Positions 44,308-54,481 of a stretch of 64,000 nucleotides of DNA are shown in pieces; within the stretch, counting starts at the first letter, position 1; each line of letters starts with the position of its first letter. The stretch is from assembly GCA_023151275.1 (NCBI GenBank), contig JAKLJI010000001.1, positions 272,409 to 336,408 on the forward strand, given 5' to 3'. The translations under genes were made by a program, and so were the position numbers. The notes beneath the pieces were generated by a model, which saw nothing but the letters and a program-made list of their open reading frames with translations, searched no databases and had not been told where the DNA came from. The DNA comes from Bacteroidia bacterium (GTDB taxonomy: Bacteria > Bacteroidota > Bacteroidia > UKL13-3).

Positions 44308-44647
44308 GCTAAAATGGATTAGGGTCAGGAACTAGGGTTCTTCTAGCAAAAACACTTTTTATTGATTAACTAGATAATTTCATTTTCAACTTAAGGGAAA
44401 ATCCAATTGGTTATACGCCAATAAAATTTAAAGATTCGACAAAAAAATCAAGCTGAAAATTAGTGGAAAAAGTAACCCGCCATAAAAAATTAAACCGCTC
44501 CAATTACAAAAAATAGTTATCAATAGAATATACAGACCAACACACCACAATAACAACCTAGCTTTAACAAAGATTGGCAATGAAAAACTGAATAAAAATG
44601 AGTTCAATCAGGTACAAAAAAATGCAACGTCTAGAAACAAACCAACC
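44308..44647. other. Intergenic region, AT-rich, no gene seen
   Basis: About 340 AT-rich bases between two minus-strand T9SS genes. No frame of note, no strong hairpin and no exact TAnnTTTG box with a matching -33 was recognised. It should contain the promoter of the downstream gene and the end of the CotH transcript. Confidence 0.5.
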
Positions 44648-46198
44648 TTAGGAACCTACAACCATTCTAAAAAGCCGAACCGAATCATTTCCGTGCTTAT
44701 ACTCCAAAAAATACACGCCTGATGCTAAGTGATTCAAACGGAGGACGCCTGTACCAGAGGAAGCTAATTCCCATTCCATCAAAAACTCCATAGTCAAAGA
44801 ATACAGCCTAATACGCACTGGAGCTTCAGAAATTTCATACCTTAAAATTCCATCCGTAATTGGGTTTATAAAAATCGGCGCTTTATAGCCAAAATTCTCA
44901 TAACTCCCCGTACTCAATTTCACCTGAGCCTGCGCAGAATTTTTCCGTTGTGTGATATAGGGTTTGATGCCATTTTTTACATGGCCGCCAAGACTTCCGG
45001 TAAACGATTGATTCCAATCTGCAAAATCAAAACCATAATCCGATTCCCTTTGGCCGGCATAAAAAGGATCGGTTTGCACCGCGCTCGAAATCTGAGCCTT
45101 CATGCTGTCAATCATCGGAAACAAGGATTCATTAAACACCTCTTCACACAACCACTTTATCTTACGGTTATAGCTATCCTTAAAAGCGGGAACACTCAGA
45201 ATTTTATAGGTTAATGGCGATTTGGACCACGACAAATTACCCCAGTTGTTAATATCGCGGCTACCAATGTCGGGAACCGACCACTCTACTCCCAGGGTAT
45301 TGTCTAAATCGTAGCTGAAATAATGCGCTTTGCCGGTTTCCGAATGAAAATAAAGGTAGTAGTTGTTCTTATTGAAAAAGTAATTGTCCCAATGCCCCAA
45401 AAGAACTTCGGCTGCCAATACGTTCAAGTACGCATCTACTTCAAAAACCTGATTCAATTTTTGCTCAAGCTCCGCGCTCGGTGTGGAACTTACAACCTGA
45501 ATCAAATTTACCAGCATGCTGTAATCATCAGCAGATTCATTGGTTTGCAACTCGTAAGCACGTTCGTTTAAAGGACTCGGATTTATGATTGCTTTATATG
45601 CAGTTTGGTTGGTTCCCAAGTAATCCAAATCGGCCGGCCAGGTACACTTGAACAGATTACCTTTTTTATTCCCCAGGCGGCTGTCCAAAAAGGTTTTCCC
45701 TACATGCTCAACCTGCATATACAAACCTTGATACACCGAATTAAAATACACCTTCACCGGATTTACACGATAGCCCGGAATTCCGGCACGCAGCAAAACC
45801 TGACTGCAAATCCATTGGCGCAGCAAGGAAGGGTCGTTGTGCTCTCCCTTGAGGTGAAAAGTTTTTATACCCTGAAAATTTTGCTCGGCAAACTCATCCA
45901 AATCAACCCGAAAAGCAAGTCGTTTTGCATTCCGCGAAGTATTGCCACGAATGCGAATGCCGACGTTTACCAAGGTATCTTTCCCATCATAAACCAGGTT
46001 AGCCGGATACTTGTGATTGGTCCACCTGTTTTCCGGTTTCAGCAAATCAGCAAGCGAATCCGGCGGAATAACAATCCGAATTTCATGCAATACATTATCA
46101 TACAAGGTACCCGAGGCAGGAAAAATGGCCGTTTGCGAAAAGGAATGAGAAATCAACCCAAGGCCAAACAGAATCAGAAAAACTAGCTTTGCGCGCAT
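44648..46198 (-). CDS. CotH kinase family protein with T9SS sorting domain
   Basis: ATG 46198 gives a signal peptide (MRAKLVFLILFGLGLISHSF) and a 516-residue protein; an in-frame start at 46330 would add a 44-residue non-signal extension. The CotH domain spans about 40-400: VGIRIRGNTSRNAKRLAFRV, FHLKGEHNDPSLLRQWICSQ, VYQGLYMQVEHVGKTFL, the HWDNYFFNKNNYYLY box and SYDLDNTLGVEW. CotH proteins are atypical kinases that phosphorylate secreted proteins. The C-terminus (FINPITDGILRYEIS ... GVYFLEYK) is a T9SS type A tail, so the enzyme would act outside the cell. Its substrate is unknown. Confidence 0.9.
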   Translation of the reverse strand: MRAKLVFLILFGLGLISHSFSQTAIFPASGTLYDNVLHEIRIVIPPDSLADLLKPENRWTNHKYPANLVYDGKDTLVNVGIRIRGNTSRNAKRLAFRVDLDEFAEQNFQGIKTFHLKGEHNDPSLLRQWICSQVLLRAGIPGYRVNPVKVYFNSVYQGLYMQVEHVGKTFLDSRLGNKKGNLFKCTWPADLDYLGTNQTAYKAIINPSPLNERAYELQTNESADDYSMLVNLIQVVSSTPSAELEQKLNQVFEVDAYLNVLAAEVLLGHWDNYFFNKNNYYLYFHSETGKAHYFSYDLDNTLGVEWSVPDIGSRDINNWGNLSWSKSPLTYKILSVPAFKDSYNRKIKWLCEEVFNESLFPMIDSMKAQISSAVQTDPFYAGQRESDYGFDFADWNQSFTGSLGGHVKNGIKPYITQRKNSAQAQVKLSTGSYENFGYKAPIFINPITDGILRYEISEAPVRIRLYSLTMEFLMEWELASSGTGVLRLNHLASGVYFLEYKHGNDSVRLFRMVVGS

Positions 46199-46391
46199 AT
46201 TCCGGTAAATTTCGGCAAACAAAGAGGGAATAGCAAGGTAATAACAGCGAGGCAAAATTTGCGATGGAAAAGCGCTTTCCAACAACCGGCATTCAACAGA
46301 AATATTAAGGTCAAGATTGTACAAATTCACAGTAATCTCTAGCTACCTAACAATCTCTGCTTAAAGAGGATAGAGGATGCTTTCTAGGTTG

Positions 46392-49300
46392 TTACCCATT
46401 CCCTTCTACAATTTTTATTTCTTCTGGTGTCAACTCGTAAAGTTGGTAAACCAATTGGTCGATTTGGTATTCTAAGTCTGCTGTTTCGGCTGATGGGTTT
46501 TGTTTCTTAATAGCCAGGATTTGGTTAACTAAAACTTCGATTTCATTTTCTTGGTCTTTTGAAGAAATTTTTATAGGCAACAACTCAATTTTGTATTTCT
46601 TCCATCTGTTTGTTCCCATTCCTGTTGTTGTTCCAATTAAATTGAAATACCACTCTGAAACTTTTGAATTTAATATTGCTAAAAGGAATTTCAATTTTTC
46701 ACCTGTCATCAGAAAAGTAGTTGCCTCCGCAAAATACTTTTCATCGTCAAAGGCAAATTTTGGCTTATCTGATATTTCACCCCAAATAATCTTGGGTTTT
46801 TCAAAATCTTCCCAATATGAAATTGAATCCTGGGTTTCAAACCATAAATTACTCGTTTTCTTTCTGCTCCCCTGCTTCCCAGATTGTTCTAGTCGACTTT
46901 TTCCTATTGCAAGAAAATAACTCTTGAGAACTGGATAATCTTCGATGTCTATACGCATACTTGGAAAAGTACAGATGCACCACTTATTACCAAAATCAAT
47001 ACTGTACTTCTTTAAATCCCTGCCACGAACTATCGGTTTAATTAATCCAGCGTTTTTTCCATCAGCACTTACTAACTCATTTTTCTGGATTTCGTCAATA
47101 ATAAATGCGTCATTATAACCCGTTTTAATACCGAAGTTTATACGAACATCAAAATCCTTCAACAGTCTTGTACCATTTTCAATTTTCCACTTTAATGCCT
47201 CAACAGACTGATTTCCGATAAACCACTCGGATACAGAGGTAGGAACAAATTCAAAGCTATTTCTTTTGAAATATTCACTCAAGGAATCACCTAGTAAGTA
47301 ATCTTTAGAAAGATTGACAACTGGAAATGAACTTGAATTCCCTGAATTTTGAAGTATAATAATATTTGATTCAACAGTAGCTTCCTCAAATATTTGAACA
47401 TCTTCAATGTTCATTAAAGAAACTGGCAGTAATTTCTGACCGAAATATTTCTTTAAAAGCTCCCCATAAATCGCCCTTAACCAAGAGTTGGAGGTGATAT
47501 AGGTCAAAAAGCCCGATGGTTTTAAAATAGTACCACCAAGTTCATAGAACAAACAATAAATGTCAGCACCTTTAGAATACGTTACATAATTAGCTTTTGA
47601 AAAATACTCTGACTGCTCCTTTACTTTTGAAAGTGAAAAATACGGCGGATTCCCAATCACCACATCAAAGCCCACAAAATCGCCATTATCATTCAACACC
47701 TCAGGAAATTCAAAGCGCCATTCAAAGGCGTTTTCAAAAATCTTGTTGGCCTTTATCTCTTCTATTTCTTTCTCAAGTTTTTGGGTTTCGGCAGTTAGGA
47801 GGTTTACTTTCTTGTTCCAATCGGCTTTTTCTTTTTTATTGCGCTCAAACAATTGAACCTGGTTGGTTAATTGAAACAACTCGCCGCTGAGTTTGCGAAG
47901 CTTTAATACCTTGGGGTCATTCTGGGAGATTTCACTTCTAAAATCTGATTTAATGTCGGCAATCAGCTGCTCCATTTCTCGCTTTTGTTCCTTGCTTTGG
48001 GCGTTGCGGTACGTATCAACAGCAATTCTATACCCATCAATGGTCCACTTGCTTTTTTTCAGGGCCTGCTTCAGGTCGGCATCAATCGGAAAACGACTTA
48101 CCAAGGAATTGCCGCACTTGATGTTGATGTCGATATTCGGAAGTGTTTCAAGCGCCGTAAAATTACTTTCAGGGGTGTAATAGGCACTTTTTAATAGTTC
48201 AATCCAAAGCCTCAACCGACAAATCTTAACAGAGTTAGGGTTAATATCCACTCCAAACAGGCAGTTTTCTATAAGAGTTTGCTTTTCGTGGAATATTGAC
48301 TGTTGAACAACCTGTCTTTCTGTAAGGTGTTTAGCTGTATATGTAAAAGCACCGCCACCAAAGGTGTATTTAATTGTCTTCTCTTTCCTTGGTGCTGGTG
48401 CTAGATAATAAAACTCTTCGCCACTTTCTTTTTCTGTGATAAACAATTCATCATTTACAATTTCGACCCAATAGTTTTTCAAGGACCGGCCTTCGAAGTC
48501 GCAGAGAATTCCTAAGTCGTTTTTAACGGCAATCATTTCATTAAGTGCCGAAACTAAAAAGTGGCCAGAACCCACGGCAGGGTCGCAAATTTTAATGCTG
48601 TTTACAATCTGGTTGGCTTCTTTTCGGTCTTCAATTTTGTCGTAAAGCTCTTCAAGGCTGCTGCAGTTCCAATTCTTTGTTTCGTTAAACTTCTGAACTA
48701 CAGCTTTGCGAATGGTTTCACGGCACATGTACATGGTAATGAAACCGGGAGTGAAGAAAGAGCCGTCTTTGTACCCGTTAATTTTCTCAAAAATCAACCC
48801 AAGAACAGAAGCAGTGATGAGCGTTTTGCTGTCTTCCTGAATTTCTTCACTGCCCTCTGCGCCAAAGTCGTAAGCATCTAAAAATTCAAACAAGTAATGA
48901 AGCGTAGTCATTTTGCCTGTTCGCTTCTTGCCTTGTTGGTCTTTCAACACAGTTTGCGAAAAAATCGGAATGGTTTTATCGTCTTTCAGGTTGCTGATAA
49001 AGAGGGTAAGCTGCTCAAGGCTTGTTGGCTCAAAAAGCGACGAATTGAGATAGGGAACTTTTTCAAAAAGCTTTTTTACATCTTCGTTTCGCTCGTCTTG
49101 TTTGCGTGCCAACACCTGAAAAAACAAGCTGTTCAGGTCGTCGTAGTTTTTAATCTTATCAAGATTTAGAAACGAATAGGATTTATCGCCTTTCTGATAG
49201 GTAATTAGCTGCGCTTCCAACAACTTTAAAAACAAGATTCGGTTAATCCAGGTAATTGAAAGTTCAAGGGCAACATTAAAAAGCTTTTCCTGTTGGGTAT

Positions 49301-50222
49301 TTCCAAATTGGCTTGGCTTCTCCAAACGGCTTAATTTGTCTAGGCTATCAAGCTGAATTATAGCATCTTCAAGAATTGTTCCAGTATGCCGTTCGCCTTC
49401 TTTGTTTCGTTCAATCAGCTTTTTGCCTCCTTCTTTGGTTTCTGTCAACCCAATAATGTGCAGCAATTCACTGTAAAAGCGTTTATCAAGGCTATTGCTA
49501 TCGTTGGTAAAAGGAAGTTTTAAAAGATGTTCGGGCGAAAGAATCTTGAATAAAGCAATGAGCGAATTATCATCTGCTTTGTCGCTATTGCGAAGTGGTT
49601 TTTGAAAGTCTTGAAGGTTGAAATACGTAAATTCAATTTCAGAAGTAATGCTATCAATAAAGGGCTCGGCAATCTCTTTGTAAAAAACCTCTGTTGTTTT
49701 CTTACTTGCCTCAAATTGTTCAAACTGCCTTACAAAGGCTTTATTCTGGGCGAAAAGTTTTTCAAATAAATGCTCGTTAAAAATGAACCACTCATTTATG
49801 TTGGTAGCAACTAAATGCTTAACTTCAAGGTTCTTGTGAGAAATTCTTTCGCGTAGATAATACAAAACCAACTCTTGAAATGCTTTTTTATTGAGATTTT
49901 CTCTCGTAATCATTTCCGCTTTGTTGGTTGGCTTTTTCGCCTCAATAATTACACCTACTGTTGAGCTTGCTTGTTGTCCGTTATGAATTACCAGATCGTT
50001 TCTACCTTTGGTATTGATGAAATGGTTTTGCTTGTAATAGGTATCCTTCAAAAAGTCAGAAACCAGGTTTTTATGAAACTCTTCACTTTCGGTATCGTTA
50101 GTCCTGTCAAGTAAAGCAATAAGATTGGCCTTGAACCCTTCAATTTCAGTCCTGTTTGGTTTTACTTTTAAAAAGGCTTTGTTCAGTGCCTTCCGGGGTT
50201 TCAATTCTTTTAAGTTATTCAC
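46392..50222 (-). CDS. Type IIG-like restriction-modification enzyme (single chain)
   Basis: The 1276-residue protein joins nuclease, methylase and target recognition. The N-terminus has a PD-(D/E)xK-like nuclease core (Asp76 in GRNDLVIH, Glu94 and Lys96 in VIIEAKKP). A helical region follows. The adenine-methylase core has motif I DPAVGSGHFL (about 544) and motif IV NPPYFSLSK (about 857). A coiled coil lies between them (about 780-830), and the C-terminus (about 990-1260) resembles a target-recognition domain. Such enzymes methylate one adenine and cut DNA a fixed distance away, defending against phage. No separate specificity gene is nearby. The 278 bases before its start (50223-50500) contain the promoters of this gene and the divergent one. 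Confidence 0.9.
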   Translation of the reverse strand: MNNLKELKPRKALNKAFLKVKPNRTEIEGFKANLIALLDRTNDTESEEFHKNLVSDFLKDTYYKQNHFINTKGRNDLVIHNGQQASSTVGVIIEAKKPTNKAEMITRENLNKKAFQELVLYYLRERISHKNLEVKHLVATNINEWFIFNEHLFEKLFAQNKAFVRQFEQFEASKKTTEVFYKEIAEPFIDSITSEIEFTYFNLQDFQKPLRNSDKADDNSLIALFKILSPEHLLKLPFTNDSNSLDKRFYSELLHIIGLTETKEGGKKLIERNKEGERHTGTILEDAIIQLDSLDKLSRLEKPSQFGNTQQEKLFNVALELSITWINRILFLKLLEAQLITYQKGDKSYSFLNLDKIKNYDDLNSLFFQVLARKQDERNEDVKKLFEKVPYLNSSLFEPTSLEQLTLFISNLKDDKTIPIFSQTVLKDQQGKKRTGKMTTLHYLFEFLDAYDFGAEGSEEIQEDSKTLITASVLGLIFEKINGYKDGSFFTPGFITMYMCRETIRKAVVQKFNETKNWNCSSLEELYDKIEDRKEANQIVNSIKICDPAVGSGHFLVSALNEMIAVKNDLGILCDFEGRSLKNYWVEIVNDELFITEKESGEEFYYLAPAPRKEKTIKYTFGGGAFTYTAKHLTERQVVQQSIFHEKQTLIENCLFGVDINPNSVKICRLRLWIELLKSAYYTPESNFTALETLPNIDINIKCGNSLVSRFPIDADLKQALKKSKWTIDGYRIAVDTYRNAQSKEQKREMEQLIADIKSDFRSEISQNDPKVLKLRKLSGELFQLTNQVQLFERNKKEKADWNKKVNLLTAETQKLEKEIEEIKANKIFENAFEWRFEFPEVLNDNGDFVGFDVVIGNPPYFSLSKVKEQSEYFSKANYVTYSKGADIYCLFYELGGTILKPSGFLTYITSNSWLRAIYGELLKKYFGQKLLPVSLMNIEDVQIFEEATVESNIIILQNSGNSSSFPVVNLSKDYLLGDSLSEYFKRNSFEFVPTSVSEWFIGNQSVEALKWKIENGTRLLKDFDVRINFGIKTGYNDAFIIDEIQKNELVSADGKNAGLIKPIVRGRDLKKYSIDFGNKWCICTFPSMRIDIEDYPVLKSYFLAIGKSRLEQSGKQGSRKKTSNLWFETQDSISYWEDFEKPKIIWGEISDKPKFAFDDEKYFAEATTFLMTGEKLKFLLAILNSKVSEWYFNLIGTTTGMGTNRWKKYKIELLPIKISSKDQENEIEVLVNQILAIKKQNPSAETADLEYQIDQLVYQLYELTPEEIKIVEGNG

Positions 50223-50500
50223 TGGCTATTCCGGTTTTAATCGTATTCATGAATCCGTATGCGGATTTCACCTTCAAATTAAATTTTCTTTTTCGGTCGG
50301 TTAAGATACATTTTTCAGCTGTAACGGTTTCCAAATTGGGGTTACTCAGAACCAAAAAAATGCCAATTGAACTCGGCCAAAGGAAACTTCAAAATCAAAA
50401 AGCCAATTGCACCTGCTTGAATGCAGCATTTTCTCCACTCCTAATCTTTTGTACTGTCAACTGCTTGTTAGGCTTGCAGGCAACTCCCCTATATTGCAAC

Positions 50501-51463
50501 ATGCTCAATTTTCAAGAAAATTCGGTTTGCAAGCTTTTTGGAATAAAGCTGCCCATTGTTCAAGGTGGTATGGTTTGGGTAAGCGGTTGGAAGCTTGCAG
50601 CAGCAGTTTCTGCACAAGGTGGTTTAGGCTTGATTGGAGCCGGAAGCATGTACCCGGAATTGCTCGAAACCCATATTCAAAAATGCAAGGCAGCCGGTAT
50701 CGAAAAATTTGGTGTGAACCTTCCCTTGCTCTACCCGCATGCTGAAGCCCATGTAGAAGTCATCATCCGAAACCGTGTGCCGGTGGTTTTTACATCGGCA
50801 GGAAATCCTGCTCTATACACCCAAAGGTTGAAAGCGGAGGGAATTACGGTTGTGCATGTAATTGCCAATGAAAAGTTTGCTTTAAAAGCCCTAGATGCCG
50901 GTGTAGATGCATTGGTTGCCGAAGGATTTGAAGCAGGCGGACACAATGGAAAAGAGGAAACAACGACATTGGTTCTAATTCCTCAAATTCGGAAAATTTG
51001 CCCGGTACCCTTGCTGGCAGCCGGTGGAATTGCAAGTGGACAATCCATGCTGGCAGCACTAGCACTGGGAGCAGATGGTGTGCAAATTGGTTCTGCTTTT
51101 GCAGTTTGTGAAGAATCATCGGCTCATACCAACTACAAAGAGGCCGTTTTTCAAAGCAAAGAAGGCGATACACAATTGACCTTGAAGGAACTTACTCCGG
51201 TAAGAATGCTGAAAAACGAGCTATTCAACCAGTTGGAGCAGGCAAAACAAAATGGAGCAAGCAAAGAAGAATTGAAAGCAATTTTGGGAAAAGGCCGCGC
51301 CCGCAAAGGAATTTTGGAGGGTGATTTACAAGAAGGGGAATTGGAAATTGGTCAGGTTGCCATGCAGCTAAAAAATTCGCTGAGCGTTGAAGCTTACATC
51401 AAAAAACTACTGCAAGAAGTGGAAGAAGGGCTTTTCAACCTAAATAAAATTCAGACAACTTAA
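50501..51463 (+). CDS. Nitronate monooxygenase / 2-nitropropane dioxygenase-like flavoprotein
   Basis: ATG 50501 gives a 320-residue protein; an in-frame start at 50156 would add 115 residues overlapping the restriction gene's 5' end. The TIM-barrel FMN enzyme shows KLFGIKLPIVQGGMVWVSG, GGLGLIGAGSM, EGFEAGGHNG with the His conserved in the family, LLAAGGIASGQSMLAALALG and ADGVQIGSAFAVCEES. The family includes nitronate monooxygenases and FabK-type enoyl-ACP reductases. The sequence alone does not decide between them. The 3' end overlaps the convergent helix-turn-helix gene by 4 bases. Confidence 0.88.
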   Translation: MLNFQENSVCKLFGIKLPIVQGGMVWVSGWKLAAAVSAQGGLGLIGAGSMYPELLETHIQKCKAAGIEKFGVNLPLLYPHAEAHVEVIIRNRVPVVFTSAGNPALYTQRLKAEGITVVHVIANEKFALKALDAGVDALVAEGFEAGGHNGKEETTTLVLIPQIRKICPVPLLAAGGIASGQSMLAALALGADGVQIGSAFAVCEESSAHTNYKEAVFQSKEGDTQLTLKELTPVRMLKNELFNQLEQAKQNGASKEELKAILGKGRARKGILEGDLQEGELEIGQVAMQLKNSLSVEAYIKKLLQEVEEGLFNLNKIQTT

Positions 51464-52476
51464 CTCCCAATCCGAGTTCTCAGAATTTCAATCTTATCGC
51501 GCAGTTGCTTAAAGAATTGATTCCGCTGCTTTTCGGCCACTCCGCTAATCAGGGTTGATTTTTTTACCAGGTTGTTCAACCAATACTCGTTTTCATGCAC
51601 AAAATCGGCATTGGTGGTGCTCATCATGTTGAAGGTATTGTTGCTAACATAGGCTATTTTGGTTGAACCAATATTGGCCAGAATGCTGTTGTTACCAATC
51701 ATTACTTCACTCTTGTATAGTTTAAAATTCTCGGTTCCCGATTCACCGGTACCAATAAGTTTGGAACTTTTTGCGGCTTTTTTCTGAAGTAAATTCATCT
51801 CTTCCAGCAACAAATCACAAATCATCAGTGCATCCTCCTTCGACCTAAAAAAACCCGATTCCCAGAAGTATTCAATCTGTTTTAAGTTGCTGTTAATAGT
51901 ATCTTCTGTCCACACTTCGGATGAAGTAGTGCGGTTGTAATTGTTCATCAATTCCCTGGCATAGGAAATCATGTCCGGGTCAATCTCATCCGGATCAAAC
52001 AAACTATCCGCGTATTCAGGAGCACCCAAAATGCTCTTTAACCAGTAAAAGAGCTTAAAGGCTATGAGTTTATCGCTAAAAAAGTGGTGCCAAATTGGAA
52101 CATCATCTGCTGCATACATGATTTGATTGTTGGGCGATGCTCCAATTTTTTTGATATCGTTTCCCATGGCATGCAGCCACAGCCTGAAATTTTCTTTTTT
52201 ATCGTCAAGCTTCAGGTAATCAAAACTCACCTTATTGGCCAGGTGCTGCACTTCCGGATCAAAACTTACCCTAAAATGCTTACAAACCAAGGTAATCTCT
52301 GCAATGTTGAACAGGGTTTCACAGCGGATACGACGGTAGGCACTATCTGTACTTACGTTCAAGAGGTCGGCCAGTTCATCAACAAAAGAAACGTTTGAAG
52401 GAAGCGCGGATTTTATCCGTTGAATAAACTGTTCCTGAATTTGTTTTGCTGCTTGTTCCATAATCTGTTCATACAA
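51460..52476 (-). CDS. Helix-turn-helix protein (putative regulator, Bacteroidota-specific)
   Basis: The 338-residue protein has an N-terminal DNA-binding helix-turn-helix (about 28-70; FVDELADLLNVSTDSAYRRI, then RCETLFNIAEI). The C-terminal domain of about 250 mostly helical residues has no recognised signature. Proteins with this layout are frequent in Bacteroidota and not characterised. A later start (ATG 52461) would remove five residues. The convergent flavoprotein gene overlaps it by 4 bases and the phosphatase gene lies 29 bases upstream. Confidence 0.75.
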   Translation of the reverse strand: MYEQIMEQAAKQIQEQFIQRIKSALPSNVSFVDELADLLNVSTDSAYRRIRCETLFNIAEITLVCKHFRVSFDPEVQHLANKVSFDYLKLDDKKENFRLWLHAMGNDIKKIGASPNNQIMYAADDVPIWHHFFSDKLIAFKLFYWLKSILGAPEYADSLFDPDEIDPDMISYARELMNNYNRTTSSEVWTEDTINSNLKQIEYFWESGFFRSKEDALMICDLLLEEMNLLQKKAAKSSKLIGTGESGTENFKLYKSEVMIGNNSILANIGSTKIAYVSNNTFNMMSTTNADFVHENEYWLNNLVKKSTLISGVAEKQRNQFFKQLRDKIEILRTRIGS

Positions 52477-52505
52477 ATAAACACGTGAAAACCGAATTCC
52501 AATTT

Positions 52506-53879
52506 TTATTTCTTGTCAGCTCCCGTTTTTAGCTCCGATTCCGGAATTTGATAGCCCCATTTTACCAATCCATTTTTATCGTAACAGGTAACTAAGGCAA
52601 TACGCTCGCCCTTCTTACCACTGATGCGAATGCTGCAATAATTTTGTTCAACCGTTAAGGTATTTGGCACCCGTTGAGGATTTTTGGCTTCATCGGTTTT
52701 CAACACATTTGAAACACCTGAACTCAGGGGCGAGGAGGTAATGTCATAAAGCGAATAACCCAGCTTTTCCTTCACGCTTTCATCCTTCAAAATTTCGGTA
52801 TGATGCCTGTCGCCACTGAGAAAAACCACTCCTGAAATTTTCTGTTGAACCAGAAAATTCAATAACTCCTCGCGCTCTTTTTTATACAGGTTATAGGATT
52901 CCTTGTCGGTATGTTTATTCAACACCTGGCCACCAACTACAATAAACTTAAATGTTGCCTTGCTATGCACCAATTTGTTCTTTAGCCATTCCAATTGCTT
53001 TTTTCCAAGCATGGCTTTTTTTCCATCCAATTCCTCCATTTCAGAGGCATCTCTAAACCAACGGTCATCGCAAAGAAAAAACTCTGCATCACTCCAAGAG
53101 AAGCTATGGTAAACGCCTTGCTCATCTTCACCGTAGGTTTTGTTTGGCCAATAGTCCATAAACAAACTGCGGCTAGTTTTTTTCAGCCCAAAGCTTGAGT
53201 TTCCATCATTATCACCATAATCATGGTCGTCCCAGGTGGCATAATTGGGCATTGCTCTCAGCAAACCTTGAAGATTGCTATCGGCACGTGTATGTTTATA
53301 CCTGTAGGCCATGCCGCTTTTACTGCTAAAATCAGCTTCACGCAAATAGGTATTATCGCCCAACCAGAGCATAAAATCGGCGGGTGTTTGCTTCATAAAC
53401 TTCAGTATCTCGCTTGAAGCGCCATAAGCTTTTCCGGGTCTATCATAGGCACTATCGTTGATATACAAGCAAGAGCCAAGCAAAAACGTGAAATCAGGAG
53501 CAGGAGTTCGCCATTCCCAAAGTGTTTTGGTCTTGAAATTCAGTTCATCTTTGCATTCCCAAACTTTCCCATCCAGCAAAATTTGATAGGTATAGCTTGA
53601 ACCCGGTGAAAGCAAAGCGGGAGTAAACCGAGAAATTCCCAATTCATTCGGTTTGGCTTTTACTTGCTCCCAACTTGAACTGCCTGATAATTTGTAGCGC
53701 AGTGAAACCTCCTGTACGGCTTCGGTTTGAATCCAAATACTAACTTCGCGGTGCTCTGCATATCCCAACATGGGACCAGCCACAACCTTAGCCATACTTT
53801 TCTTTGCAGGAGAAGCATTCTGGGCATTTAATGAAGCCAGATTCAGCACTGCACATAACAGGATAAAAACTACTCTCAT
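52506..53879 (-). CDS. PhoD-like alkaline phosphatase / phosphodiesterase
   Basis: The start at ATG 53879 gives a signal peptide (VFILLCAVLNLASLNAQ) and 457 residues. An N-terminal Ig-like domain covers about 35-125. The PhoD metallophosphatase domain follows with metal ligands in LLGSCLYIND, LWLGDNTYLREADF, YATWDDHDYGDNDGNSSF and LSGDRHHTEIL. The enzyme is secreted and should release phosphate from phosphomono- or diesters. It is divergent from the small gene at 53955. A start at 53897 is possible but would spoil the signal peptide. Confidence 0.92.
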   Translation of the reverse strand: MRVVFILLCAVLNLASLNAQNASPAKKSMAKVVAGPMLGYAEHREVSIWIQTEAVQEVSLRYKLSGSSSWEQVKAKPNELGISRFTPALLSPGSSYTYQILLDGKVWECKDELNFKTKTLWEWRTPAPDFTFLLGSCLYINDSAYDRPGKAYGASSEILKFMKQTPADFMLWLGDNTYLREADFSSKSGMAYRYKHTRADSNLQGLLRAMPNYATWDDHDYGDNDGNSSFGLKKTSRSLFMDYWPNKTYGEDEQGVYHSFSWSDAEFFLCDDRWFRDASEMEELDGKKAMLGKKQLEWLKNKLVHSKATFKFIVVGGQVLNKHTDKESYNLYKKEREELLNFLVQQKISGVVFLSGDRHHTEILKDESVKEKLGYSLYDITSSPLSSGVSNVLKTDEAKNPQRVPNTLTVEQNYCSIRISGKKGERIALVTCYDKNGLVKWGYQIPESELKTGADKK

Positions 53880-53954
53880 CCAACAAATGTAAGCCACAGA
53901 ATTTACACAAGGCTGATAGGTTTCATAAATTCAATTTGATTTCTTTGCGGCTGC

Positions 53955-54359
53955 ATGCAGGACACAACAACACAATTGGAAATTCAGCTGACAGACCGTG
54001 AAAAATCGCTTTGGTACCGCTTGCAATTCGACCTAAAAAAGCAATACGGAAAAAAGCCGGATATGAATGCCCTGTTGTTTTTGGTAGGAATGAATGAATT
54101 GGGCATTGTACGTGAATTCAGCAAGCAGGAAAAAATGGATTTGATGCATATAGCCACCTGCAAACTACTAAGCTACGAAGGCCATTTTGTGTTCTCGTAC
54201 AAAGACGAAGACGGTTGGCCACATTACGAACAAAAATCGAGGCCGCCCTATGGCGATTTACTGAATCAGGAATTGCTGCTTAGACGCTTGTTGGTTCGCT
54301 ATTTCGACGAATCGGGATTTTTTGAAACTGAAGCCGCTCCTGCAGACAACACACACTAA
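53955..54359 (+). CDS. Conserved hypothetical protein
   Basis: This 134-residue, charged, soluble protein has no signal peptide, membrane helix or recognised domain. Segments such as LTDREKSLWYRLQFDLKKQY, LLFLVGMNELGIVREFSKQE and KLLSYEGHFVFSYKDEDG look like a conserved globular protein, and codon use matches its neighbours. The function is unknown. ATG 53955 follows a TTTCTTTG box. Confidence 0.7.
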   Translation: MQDTTTQLEIQLTDREKSLWYRLQFDLKKQYGKKPDMNALLFLVGMNELGIVREFSKQEKMDLMHIATCKLLSYEGHFVFSYKDEDGWPHYEQKSRPPYGDLLNQELLLRRLLVRYFDESGFFETEAAPADNTH

Positions 54360-54481
54360 ACCTTTTTCGATTAAAGTTCTTGCCGAAAAACGGCCACTTA
54401 TCCCGGCATTTTAGCCACTTCAACCAAAGCCTATGGCGGCATTGGCCTAAAATGTTTATTTTGCCTTTCTTAATTCCGAAT

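Noticed and set aside
50156-50500. N-terminal extension of the nitronate monooxygenase-like gene
   Set aside because: The 115 added residues overlap the 5' end of the divergent restriction gene and do not belong to the flavoprotein family, which begins at ATG 50501.
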